NCBI GenBank assembly: GCA_019633425.1
Contig: WSUB01000072.1
Location: 124,001-188,000 of the forward strand
Length of the DNA: 64,000 bases
Reading direction: 5' to 3'
Origin: Tulasnella sp. 424
Lineage: Eukaryota > Basidiomycota > Agaricomycetes > Cantharellales > Tulasnellaceae
The first letter of the stretch is position 1, and each line of letters starts with the position of its first letter. Positions 43,717 to 54,206 of this stretch are shown here, in pieces. The notes below the pieces were generated by a model, which saw only the letters and a program-made list of their open reading frames with translations, ran no database searches and had not been told where the DNA came from. A program made the translations under genes and the position numbers.

Positions 43717-45937
43717 ATGTCTTCTTCCAACGTGACAAGCTCTGTCCTGCAGTATACCCCTCTCGACTAAATCCCCAAGGTGAGCCCGGTTTCGGGTCTG
43801 GGCTCCCCATCGCAAGCTCACCAGCGTTGCATAGATTAGGGAACACCTGAAAGCGACATTTAATTCCGGTCGTCTTCGACCACTCGATTATCGAAAGCAG
43901 CAACTTTTGCGCCTCGTCCACCTAGTTGAGGTCAGTGGCGCGAGCCCATCCTACCCTCTGATCCGCGCCTAACGCCAACTCGCTCTGAAAATCGCAAGAC
44001 AATGTTCCTCGCTTTGAAAAAGACTTCAGGCTTGATCTTGGGCGCCATAGTCTCGAGGCGAGAGCAGCCGAGTTGAACGGTGTCGTCACGGACTTGATGT
44101 ACACGTACGATAACTTTGAAGCATGGACGAAGCCTCAGAAGCCAACGTTCAACCTCAAGTTTTGGGCATTTAGTCCGGTCATAAAGAGGGTTCCAAAGGG
44201 TGTCGTCCTCATTATCGGTCCATTCAACGTGAGTCCTCGCCCAATCGGCTAGTGGTTTATCTCGCCGTGGCTAACGAGGATTCTTCGGCTGTGTAGTACC
44301 CCCTAACTTCTACAGTATGCTACCTCGTGAGTCTTCCCTTTATTATCATATTTAGCAGGCTGCTGAATATTTCGCGCATCAATCTCTCCCATAGGGAGCA
44401 GCAATCGCATCCGGAAACGCCTGCGTCGTCAAGATGTCCGAGCTCACACCAAACGTATCAGCTACTCTCACGGAACTACTTCCCAAGTACCTCGACCAAG
44501 ACCCATTCCGAATCGTGAACGGAAATATCCCAGAAACCACTGCTCTACTTCAGCTTCAGTGGGATCACAGTATGTTGAAAACTCGAATGAATCTATCTCT
44601 GTTTCTTGATCTTTGCTAATGAATTATCATTCCACATCTTGACAGTTGTGTTTACCGGTAGCGCTTCGGTTGGACGGGTCGTTGCTGCTGCGGCGGCGAA
44701 GCACTCGACTCCTACTACCCTCGAGTTGGGAGGTCAAAATCCAGTCTTCTGTGATCCAAAGATGGACATGTACTTGACTGCAAGGCGTTTGGTAAGCACC
44801 AGTTCATTCACTCATATCGTCTCTCAAGACTAGCTCCGCTCACCAGCTCCCTCGAACCTTACTTCGGACCGTCGATATTGATAGCTCTGGTCCAAGGCCA
44901 TGAACGCCGGCCAAACATGCACCGTTGTCAACCATATCTTCATTCCATACGAAGCACAAGACGCCCTCGCTGAGGCCTTTGTCAAAGTCAACAATGAATT
45001 TTACCCCGAGGGACCGGAGAAGGCAACCATATCGACGTTGGTGACGGATGTAGCTTATAAGAGGGTGAAAGGACTTTTGGAAAAGACGAAAGGGGAGGTG
45101 GTTTGCGGTGGACAGTATGATGAAGGGAGGAGGTTCATTGCACCAACGGTGTTGAAGAATGTGGCGCTGGATGATGCTGTTATGGCAAGGTCCGGAGGTT
45201 TGATAATCATGACGTTTGTAGAATGTGGTGCTGACACCTTGCTTATCAGTGAGATCTTTGGGCCTATTCTTCCCATCGTACCAATCAAAGTACGCAGGTC
45301 CCTGGTCTCGCACGCCGGTGAACTGAGGTCTTTCCTTCTGTCTAGAACTTCCAAGATGCTCTCGACTGGACAAACGCTCACGGTCACCCATTATCGGCCT
45401 ACGTGTTTACCGATGATCCCAAGTTCAAGGAATATAGTAAATCCTCTTGACGTTTCTAAATCGACTAAAAAGTTGCTGACGTTTTACCTTGTCATTCCCG
45501 TGAACAGTCTTCAACAACACCCAGTCCGGTCAGTTCGTGGTGAACGATACAGGCGTCCAAGCTGTAATCACGGGTCTCCCCTTCGGTGGTGTCGGTGAAT
45601 CTGGTTGTACGTGCATCTTCGATGTTTGTGCGCGCTGAAGCTAAAGCCAAGGGCCTTCGCTCGTTTCAGACGGAACGGTCAAAGGGCAATACAGCTTCGA
45701 AACCCTATCCCACTTACGAGCCACATGCGAGTCTCCGCGATTCGTGGATACGATCATGGGTTGGAGGTTCCCTCCGTACACCGTAAGTCGTGAGATGATA
45801 CCCTTCTTTGCGAGGAGCGTTGATTATATACTTCGATGTATAGGACGCCAAGGTCAAGCAAGCCGCTGCGCTCAAGCCGACCATTCCGCCTCTGAATCCT
45901 GGCTGGGGAAGTTACTTGAGGAGTTGGATGCCTTTCT
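43717..45937 (+). pseudogene. ALDH3-type aldehyde dehydrogenase, copy 1, broken
   Basis: It is collinear with intact copies 2 and 3, but codon 18 is TAA (43768-43770) where the others have GAA or GAG. The acceptor of intron 2 (AG at 43997-43998) is followed by one base fewer than needed to keep frame, so exon 3 is shifted. Later exons still encode LELGGQNPVFCDP, NAGQTC with the nucleophilic Cys, and GWGSYLRSWMPF. Two independent lesions argue against a single sequencing error. The promoter with its TATA box is intact, so it may be transcribed. Confidence 0.78.
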
Positions 45938-46348
45938 GAGCAGACAATGTTTTAACTGTAGATAAGAGGAAAAATGCATACCCTCCGTCTTAATTAGGTT
46001 TATCGTACCTCCGCATGATAATTTTTAGTGGACGCTGTTTACAGGATTGAACGTGAGGGACGCTGAATGGGAAAACGAGTAGATTACGTGGTAAGCGTAA
46101 CTGTGGGATTATTTGTCCAGAATTACGGAGTTTTCTGAGCATTCGCCGGCCCTCCACCTCCTTCCATATAGGGAGCTGGTCGAGCTCGGACTGGGGCCGA
46201 TTTCTGCGTGAAACGTGGACCCTGAATTCAGCCCCCTTCACCGTCAAAGCGCCGAAGCCTCATGACAGCCAATGACGGCCACAGGTTTGCCGCCCGAGAC
46301 GAAGACGAGCAAGCCCGGGCGATCCATGGGCAATACCGAGACGGTCCA

Positions 46349-46355
46349 TATAAAA
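46349..46355 (+). promoter_or_regulatory. TATA box, ALDH copy 2
   Basis: TATAAAA, 67 bp upstream of the ATG, preceded by the conserved GAATTCAGC and ATGACGGCCA blocks. Confidence 0.6.
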
Positions 46356-46415
46356 GAAGACTCATTAGCTCAGGCTTGCAGACATCCGCAACTTTAACAT
46401 TTCAAGCATACTCAA

Positions 46416-48606
46416 ATGTCTCCTTCCAACGGAACAAGCTCCGTCTTGCAACATACCTCTCTCGACGAATTTCCCAAGGTGAGCTGAGTATCGGCTCTGG
46501 CCTCTCAACCCGACCTCACTATCATTGCGTAGATTTGGGAACACCTGAAAGCGACATTCAATTCCGGTCGTCTTCGACCTCTCGATTATCGAAAGCAGCA
46601 ACTCCTGCGCCTCGTACACCTAATCGAAGTCAGTGGTGCGAGCATATCCCATCTTCTGACCTGTGCTTAACTCTAACTTGTTCTAAAAATGTCAGGACAA
46701 TGCTCACCGCTTTGAGGAAGCCTTCAGGCTTGATCTAGGGCGTCACACTCTCGAGGCGACAGCCGAGTTGGGCGGTGTCGTCATTGACTTGATGTACCTC
46801 TACGACAACTTTGAAGCTTGGACGAAGCCCCAGAAGCCGACGTTCAACCTCAAGTTCTGGGCGTTCAGTCCAGTAGTAAGAAGGGTTCCAAAGGGTGTTG
46901 TTCTTGTCATCGGTCCGTTCAACGTGAGTCCTCGCCCAGTCGGCTAGTTTTATTTCGCCGTGGCTAACAAACGTTCTTCGGCTGTGTAGTTCCCCCTAAT
47001 CTCTACAGTATGCTTCCTCGTGAGTCTTTGCTTTATTCTCCCATTTCACGGATTGCTGACTGTTTCGTGTATCCATCTCTCCAATAGGGCGCAGCAATCG
47101 TAGCAGGAAACGCCTGCGTCGTCAAAATGTCCGAGCTCACACCAAATGTATCAGCTACTCTCACGGAACTACTTCCCATGTACCTCGACCAAGACCTGTT
47201 CCGAATCGTGAACGGAAGTGTCCCAGAAATCACTGCCGTACTTCAGCTTCAGTGGGATCACAGTATGTTGCAAACTCGAATGGATCCATCGGTGTTTCTT
47301 GGTCTTGCTAATGAATTATCCTTTAACATCTTGACAGTTGTGTTTACCGGTAGCCCTGCAATCGCGCGGATCGTTGCTGCCGCCGCAGCGAAGCACTTGA
47401 CACCTACCACTCTTGAGTTGGGAGGTCAATGCCCAGTCTTCTGCGACCCAAATATGGATATGTATTTCACTGCGAGGCGTTTGGTAAGCACAAATTTATT
47501 CACCCAAGTTGTCTCTCAAGACCGCTCGAACATTTTCGTTCTGTCGATTCGCAGCTCTCGTCTAAGGCCCTCAACGCCGGCCAAACATGCACCGTTGTCA
47601 ACCATATCTTCGTTCCACACGAAGCACAAGACGCCCTCGCTGAGGCTTTTGTCAAAGTCTACAAGGAATTTTACCCTGAGGGACCGGAGAAGGCTACCAT
47701 CTCGACGTTAGTGACAGATGTCGCGTATAGGAGGGTGAAAGGGCTTTTGGACAAGACCAAAGGAGATGTGATTTGCGGTGGAAATTGTGATGAGGGGAGG
47801 AGATTTATTGCGCCAACAGTGTTGAAGAACGTGGCGCTGGATGATGCTGTTATGGCAAGGTCGGGGCTTTGATCGCCATAATGCTTGAAGGGCGTGGTGC
47901 TGACCCCTCGTCCATCAGCGAGCTCTTTGGGCCTATCCTTCCCATAGTACCCGTCAAGGCAAGGAGATTCCCATTGAACAGGCTCATCGATTGACGGCTT
48001 TCCTTTCGTCTAGAACTTCCAAGACGCTCTAGACTGGACGAACGCTCACGCTCACCCATTGGCAGTCTACGCATTCACCGATGATCCCAAATTCAAGGAA
48101 TATGGTAAATAATCTGACATTTTGGATTGATTATAATTTTCAACTCTCCCTTCGACATAACCTTGAACAGTTTTCAATAATACCCAATCCGGCCAGTTTG
48201 TGGTCAACGATACAAACATCCAAGCTGGTATCGCAACTCTCCCTTTCGGCGGTGTCGGTGAATCTGGTTGTACGTGCATATTTAATGTTCGTCCTAGCCA
48301 AACTCCATAACAGAAGTGGTTGGTCGTCTCAGATGGAATGGTCAAGGGGCAGTATATCTTCGACACCCTCTCTCACTTGCGGGCCACATGCGAGTCTCCC
48401 CGATTCGTGGATATGATCATGGGTTGGAGGTTCCCTCCGTATACCGTAAGTCGCACGATGATACCTCGTCGCGAGCCGCAGGAGTGACGAGCATAAATCT
48501 TGGTGAATAGGATGCCAAGGTCAAGCAAGCCTCGGCGCTCAAACCGAGAATTCCGCCCTTGAATCCTGGCTGGGGAAGTTACTTGAGGAGTTTGATGCCT
48601 TTCTGA
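46416..48606 (+). CDS. ALDH3-type aldehyde dehydrogenase, copy 2
   Basis: NAD(P)-dependent oxidation of (fatty) aldehydes to acids is expected from the family. Twelve exons, same layout as copy 3, give about 493 residues starting MSPSNGTSSVLQHTSLDE. Catalytic Glu (LELGG, about 224) and Cys (NAGQTC, about 258) are present. Other motifs: PKGVVLVIGPFN, NACVVKMSE, FTGSPAIARIVA, LPFGGVGESG. The residue after GGQ is Cys instead of the Asn seen in copies 1 and 3. Intron 8 starts GC (AAG|GCAAGG, 47959) instead of GT, an accepted minor donor. No membrane tail was seen. Confidence 0.85.
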
Positions 48607-49816
48607 GCAGACGATGGTGCAGCTGCATACAGGATGGAGATAGCATACTTGCCGTCTTCATTAAATATATCATAGCTCCATATGATACCTTTGGTAGACC
48701 TAAAGTACCTGTTTGCGCCACGCTTCGAATGAGCTCGGCGCCTTTACTTAGTGTGGTTCCCTCTCCGGCGGGAGGCGAGCGTCTCGATGACGAGGCTCTC
48801 GCCCAAGCACTTCCGGATGCGCTATACTCCGTAGATGCTTTCCTAGAGTGATATGACACAACCCTTCTCTGCCGGCGAAGGCCGAGCGTCTCAGCGGCGA
48901 ACGTGAGGTCTGAGCCCCGCCACTTATTCGATTTGGGAATTTTGGATTTTCTATGAAATTAGGGTAATGGTTTGCTATAATCTCAAGAAATATGACGTTA
49001 GGTTGCCTGCCAACCATCAGCGACGTCTATTATCGTCGGGTCCCCGCGTATCCGATCCACCCAATGCCTTGAATGCGATTTCCCGAAGTGGACTCTGTGC
49101 ACCAGTAGCCTTAAGAGCTCATGTCTTGTCCTAGCTTGGCTACCCACCCTTAAGATGCTGGTTGGGAATCGGACGCGGAAACTAAGTACGAACCGAGTAT
49201 ACCTAGCGAAAGGCGAGCGTCTCGAGCGCGGCAACTGTCGCCGCCGGACGCGAGGCCTTCACCTGCTCACCGACTACTCGGAAACAGTTGAACTGAAGCT
49301 TTTAGGGATTCTGACCTAGTAACCCACCCTCCGTCGCCGTTCCGGCGACGTTGCAAGTAGGTCGCGCGAACGTTCGGTATTGGCAAAGGTAACCGTGGGA
49401 TACAAGCTGAGACAAACAGCCGCAACCGGTCCGATCCTCAGGCTCTCCGCAGCTCGCCTTCCTCCAACCACCTCCTTCATGGGTAACGGCGGCAGGACAT
49501 TTCGGGAATTTTGCAGTAAACCTGACCGGAGGTGTTATATTAGAGAGCTAATCAAGCCGAAACCGAACATGCAAGACGAACGTTAATCTTCCGAGCCTCT
49601 ACAGAGGTTGAGAGATTTTGCGTCGTCGCGTTAGCTTGTACATCTTGGATACGATTCTCTTGGGGTTTAGGCTTCAATAGTCATTGAACCCTTGGGAGGC
49701 TTCTATCTTCCACGGTAGCTTTTCGACCTCCAAGGCTGTGTTAGATAATGCCGGTTGGTAGAAACGTAATAAAGAGATGAAAATTCAACAGGTTGCCCTC
49801 AGCGAACCCCAGTACA
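48607..49816. other. Intergenic with short repeats
   Basis: Contains three scattered copies of a GGCGAGCGTCTC-type motif (about 48774, 48886 and 49211), and a hairpin end at 49332-49357. From about 49390 to the F-box start the sequence matches the upstream region of F-box copy 3, interrupted by about 150 bp near 49440-49590 that instead matches the upstream region of F-box copy 2. No gene is supported. Confidence 0.5.
49332..49357. mobile_element. Hairpin terminus shared with the 957-bp insertion
   Basis: CGTCGCCGTTCCGGCGACG is a perfect 8-bp hairpin followed by TTGCAAGT, preceded by ACCCTCC. The right end of the 20315-21271 insertion has the same arrangement (ACCCTCC, hairpin, GTTGCAAGT). 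Probably a second end of the same element family. Confidence 0.4.
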
Positions 49817-51713
49817 ATGCAAAGCCTCAAGCAAGCGTCAGAACAATGCGCAGCCGAGTTTTGGGAGGCCTTCCGACGACTTGAGTGCACGCTCGACATT
49901 GGGTGAGAACACTTTATTGGGAATGTGCTTGAGAATTCTATCTAATCATTGTTGCAGGTCAGAGAGCGGATTCGAAGGGATAGACGCCTCGCTCAAACGT
50001 TTTGCCAGCTTCAAGGCTACTTGTGCCAACCTGGTCCGCCACACCGAAGTCAAACACATTCGCCAGCGAAACGCCCTACTCCCCATTCAAAAGCTTCCGG
50101 ACGAGCTGCTCCACCTAATATTCCATCTCCTGCTTTTCACCGCGACCGATCTAAGGAGAAATTTCTACGTCTGGAGGATCTCCACGTTACGCGCGGTCTC
50201 CTGGTCATGGCGAGATCTGATTGACTGCACCCCTCGGTTCTGGGCCCACATATCCTCCAAGGACCACACCGACTTCGTATCGGACGCACTCAAAAAATCT
50301 CTCAACCTTCCGCTTCACATGAAATATACGGGATCGGTTATGCACGAACCTGAACTAGCGTTCTTGGACAAAGTGTTCGCGCACCGCCACCGTTGGGAAT
50401 CTGTAGCAATACACGAGCCACAAGGCGAGCTCGTTCAAACATTCTTCCATTTCCCAGCCCCTACTCTCAAGAAGCTACTCCTATCCACGGACACCGGGTA
50501 CGCCTCGGGAGGAGGAGCTCTTGACGAGCTCTTTGGAGGAGAGTTGAAGAATTTGGAGGTGCTCCGAGCCGTGCGCTGGAAGAATATCAAGTGGAGCGAT
50601 GCTTACTTCACCGGACTTCGGGTGCTAGAGATCGAAGATTACTATATGCTCGACATGGGACCGATCTTCAACATCCTCGCTGGCAACCCTTGCCTCGAGG
50701 TCCTCCGATTGCATTTCATTGCATTCGCTCAATACACCCCTCCCCATCCCATCCCTTCTCCAATCGCTCTGGAGAGCCTCCGGGAGCTGACATGGACGGA
50801 TGTTCGACAAGAAGTGGAGACTCGGACTGGAGGGAGGGATGTGGCACTCACCCGCATCCTTCAGTGCATTCGAGTCCCTGCATGCAGCAAGTTCGAGGTA
50901 GATTCGTGGCTGCAAGATGGGTCTGGCGTCAGTCCCGAGGAGCTCGTACGTCTGATACTCCCTCCGATGCAAGTGGCCGCTCGTACGACTTCCGGAATTT
51001 CCAATCTCCATCCTGTTGTCGTGGACGCTTCGTTTGGAGAAAGAGGATTCCAACTCAAAGCGTCTAGGGATTCTCGCTCGACTGCCAGTTTCTCTGTCGA
51101 CCTAGGAGCACTTCCAAGGAGTCTCGCAAAGAGATGGATGACTGATCAGCTGGGAGAAGAATCGCCGCGAACCCTGGACCTGCGATTAAGCTTTGAATAC
51201 ACCGAAGACGAGCCATCAGTAGCAGATGTCATCTATTTCCAACAATGGGAGTCGGTGACTCAGCTCGACATTGATGGTAGCTCCGGATCTCAACAAAGCA
51301 TCGCCCGCGAGCTCTTCCGACTTTTGGCAACACCATATGATTCGGCGAACGGTGTAAAGATTATGCCATTTCCAGCACTCCAAACTTTGCGACTTTCCAA
51401 CCTCATCGCTTTTAACGGAGAGGATCTCGTCGCGTCAATGACAGCGCGCTTTAGTTCGGACGCTCCGATCGCCTCAGGGAATGGAGTGTCTACACCAGCA
51501 GCCCTTTCAATTATACTGGGAGATGTAACAGGAGGGCATCCAGAGGAGTACTTCAACAAGATACGAGCTATACAAGGCATCAAAGCTCTCAGGTTATTTG
51601 AAGAGCGGCCTGCGATAGACGACATCTCTTCAATCCTTTCGGTTTCGGATTGGCCTCCTCCACAGCCGTTAGACGACGTTGACGAGGCTTGGGACCAGAG
51701 TGCAACGGAATGA
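49817..51713 (+). CDS. F-box/LRR-like protein, copy 4 (displaced, inverted)
   Basis: Exon 1 (49817-49902, MQSLKQASEQCAAEFWEAF) and exon 2 (49958-51713) give 613 residues with the F-box (KLPDELLHLIFHLLLF ... ISTLRAVSWSWRDLI) and Leu-rich region. Most of the repeat domain is nearly identical to copy 3, including about 60 bp past the stop (GAATAAATACGTAGAGGTGT). It lies on the opposite strand, between ALDH copies, without a zinc-finger partner. The tail is shorter than in copy 3 (ends DEAWDQSATE) because of an early TGA. Likely SCF adaptor. Confidence 0.82.
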
Positions 51714-52060
51714 GATGCTGATTTTGAGAACCATACATGCTGTTAGGAATAAATACGTAGAGGTGTTCTAGGATAGAAATCGATCATGTAGACCGAAGTC
51801 CATCGTAAGCTCTCCAATGCATCGCTTGACGACTGAGCCGTCCTGGACATCACCGGGAGGGAAGAGAACACGAAGCTTGAGTCCAGAAATCGCTGAATTA
51901 AGAGGCAGTGGTTGTGAGAAATCTGAAGCGTTAAACGGTTCAATGCTGTCCAGTAGCTCGATTCAGAGTGTTACTGGGTTTGCACGCTCCCGCGGAAACG
52001 GTTTCGCGCAGCAGACAGGTCCCAGTAGACTCTCCACACGGCGCATTTCCTTCCGTCTAG

Positions 52061-52660
52061 AACTTCCAAGACGTTCTCGACTGGACGAACGCTCACGCTC
52101 ACCCATTGGCAGCCTATGCGTTCACCGACGATCCAAAGTCTAAAGAATATAGTAAATAATCCGACGTTTTGAATCGTTCATAAATCGCTGACTCGGAAGC
52201 TTCCCTCGTCGTCCGCATCAATAGCCCTCAATAACACCCATCGGGCCAGTCTGTGGTAAACGATACGGACGTCCAAGCTGCGATCCCGACTCTCCCCTTC
52301 GGTGGTGTCGGGGAATCTGGTTGTACGTGCATCTTTTAACTTTGTGCGCGCCGAACCTAAAGCCCGAGGGCCTTCGCTGGTTTCAGACGGACTGATCAAA
52401 GGGAAGTACAGCTTCGACACCCTATCCCACTTACGAGCCACATGCGAGTCTCCCCGATTCGTGGATATGATCATGGGTTGGAGGTTTCCTCCGTATACCG
52501 TAAGTCGTGCGATGATACCTCGTCGCGAGCCGCAGGAGTGACGAGCATTGAACTCGGTGAATAGGACGCCAAGGTCAAGCAAGCCTCTGCTCTCAAGCCG
52601 AGAATTCCGCCTCTGAATCCTGGCTGGGGTAGTTACTTGAGGAGTTGGACGCCGTTCTGA
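52061..52660 (+). pseudogene. ALDH 3' fragment (last four exons)
   Basis: The sequence begins at the end of intron 8 (CCGTCTAG|AACTTCC) and includes exon 9 (KEY end), a damaged exon 10 (lost acceptor and small indels), exon 11 (SFDTLSHLRATCESPRFVDM) and exon 12 to TGA at 52660. No upstream ALDH exons are present; the sequence to the left is F-box 3' flank. A relic of a duplicated ALDH. Confidence 0.75.
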
Positions 52661-52979
52661 GTAGATAATGGTTTAGGTGCAAGGCGGATATGGCGGATGA
52701 TACTGGCTGGACGGTTTGTGGATGGCTCAAATACATATCCCTTTCTATTCTCGTAACTTGACCTTGCAGGTCGATCGAGTTCGGTTATACCACTTCGTGG
52801 GGCCTTGTGGTTCGAGGAAGTCGAGTTAACGTGCTCCTCCACGCTAATACGGAATTGCAGCCGTGGATGCCATCGGCAATCAGGCATTCTAATAACCAAA
52901 AAGTTCCGGAGCCGCGTGAGTGAAGGTTTCAGCTCCCAAAGCGCATTACGATAGGGGGACCTCCACTCCGTCGGTCTGC
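52661..52979. other. Duplicate of the region downstream of ALDH copy 3
   Basis: Matches about 56409-56680 in order (for example ATAGGGGGACCTCCAC in both), so it is the spacer between ALDH and the phosphoesterase gene in duplicated form. No gene. Confidence 0.55.
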
Positions 52980-53178
52980 AGGGGCCCTCTGGACAGATCC
53001 TTTGTCTAGCGGACATTCGCGGTCAACACTCGCAACTAAACCAGCTTGCTCAAGCGGCTGATATCCACGCTATAATCCGTACGGGAGACTTTGGGGTTTT
53101 TGGTGAGTCGAAACCGCTAGAGTTTTGCTTTTTCCGCTGTTGGAGGAGTGATATGGCGAAGACGGCGTTTCGCTGAGC
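52980..53178 (+). pseudogene. Phosphoesterase gene, exon 1 fragment
   Basis: GGGCCCTCTGGACAGATCC onward matches 57256-57478 through the first exon end (GACTTTGGGGTTTTTGGTGAG) and into its intron. The start codon region is missing. Ends abruptly near 53178-53230, where transpeptidase-like sequence begins. Confidence 0.65.
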
Positions 53179-53229
53179 AAAAATAGAACGTATATGACTC
53201 CACTCGACGCAGATTAGATCACAGGTGTT

Positions 53230-53445
53230 GATTCCAAGTACAAATATTACCACATTTTCGCAGAATCTCCAATCCAGCTTCAGCTGCCAGATACTGAGAG
53301 CAGGCGGCGACCCCTTTCGTGCCGTCCACAGCGGAGGGACGACTCTGAAATGCTTGGAGGATTTTCACGTCTGCTCCCGGCGCCATTCGAAGACTGCAGC
53401 CTTCCGTCAAGACACCACGGGGCCTGGGTTGTCGGATTTCGAGGT
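53230..53445 (-). pseudogene. Transpeptidase gene, exon 1 fragment
   Basis: On the minus strand [15 protein letters not shown] and surrounding bases match the first exon of the gene at 42.5-42.67 kb, with a stop-containing or altered frame and a deletion before the start. It continues into a copy of that gene's upstream region (CTTCCGTCAAGACACCACGG). Confidence 0.65.
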
Positions 53446-54206
53446 GGAATGACTATTTCGAGATGTCGGTAATGAGTTGCGATTCGTGAAATGGTCTAGA
53501 AGGACGGCTGGCGCTACGAGGACAGGGTGAATGACCGGAGGACTCGGTGTAGGGACTTCGAATTCGGACTGGATTGAAAAGGAAGACGACAGACTTGCGG
53601 TACTAGTCAAGTATATTTTACTTCCATATGATAGATTATGCAAGATCTGGGGATACCTGTTTGTATGCGGTTTTGGCTCTCGGTGCGTTTACCCGTTCGT
53701 GACCGGGGCTCACTGCCAAGCGAGTTATGAGAGGCCGCAATGAGACAGATGTCAACAAATACCGCATTATCATGCTTTCGAGTCCGATAGCACTGAGATG
53801 GACGTCAAGGAAGCTGTTACAAGATTGAACATAAGGGAGGCTGGATGGGAAAATGAATAGAATACTGGGGAAGCGTGACTGTGGGATTATTTGCTCAAGG
53901 TTACGGCGTCCTTGGCAGTCGCCGGTTACCTAGAGCGGCATACGTATACCCGGGTCCACCTTCTAGTTCGGATTGATCCCGATTTCTGCATGGCAAACTG
54001 ACTATGTGGACCCTGAATTCAGCGGTCAACAGCACCAAGCCTCCACCTCCACCGACAGCCGAATGACGGCCAAGGGCTTGCCGCCCGAGACCGGCAGACA
54101 ATGCTCGCGTGGCCGCTGGGCGATGCCTTGCCCGGTACATATAAAAGAATACTATTAGGCTCATGTTTAGAGACATTTCCAACTTTCACATCTTAAGTAT
54201 ACCCAA
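53446..54206. promoter_or_regulatory. Upstream region of ALDH copy 3
   Basis: Matches the 42.85-43.7 kb region, including CTGTGGGATTATTTGCTCAA, CCTGAATTCAGC, ATGACGGCCA and the TATA box at 54140-54146, 67 bp from the ATG. Confidence 0.55.
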
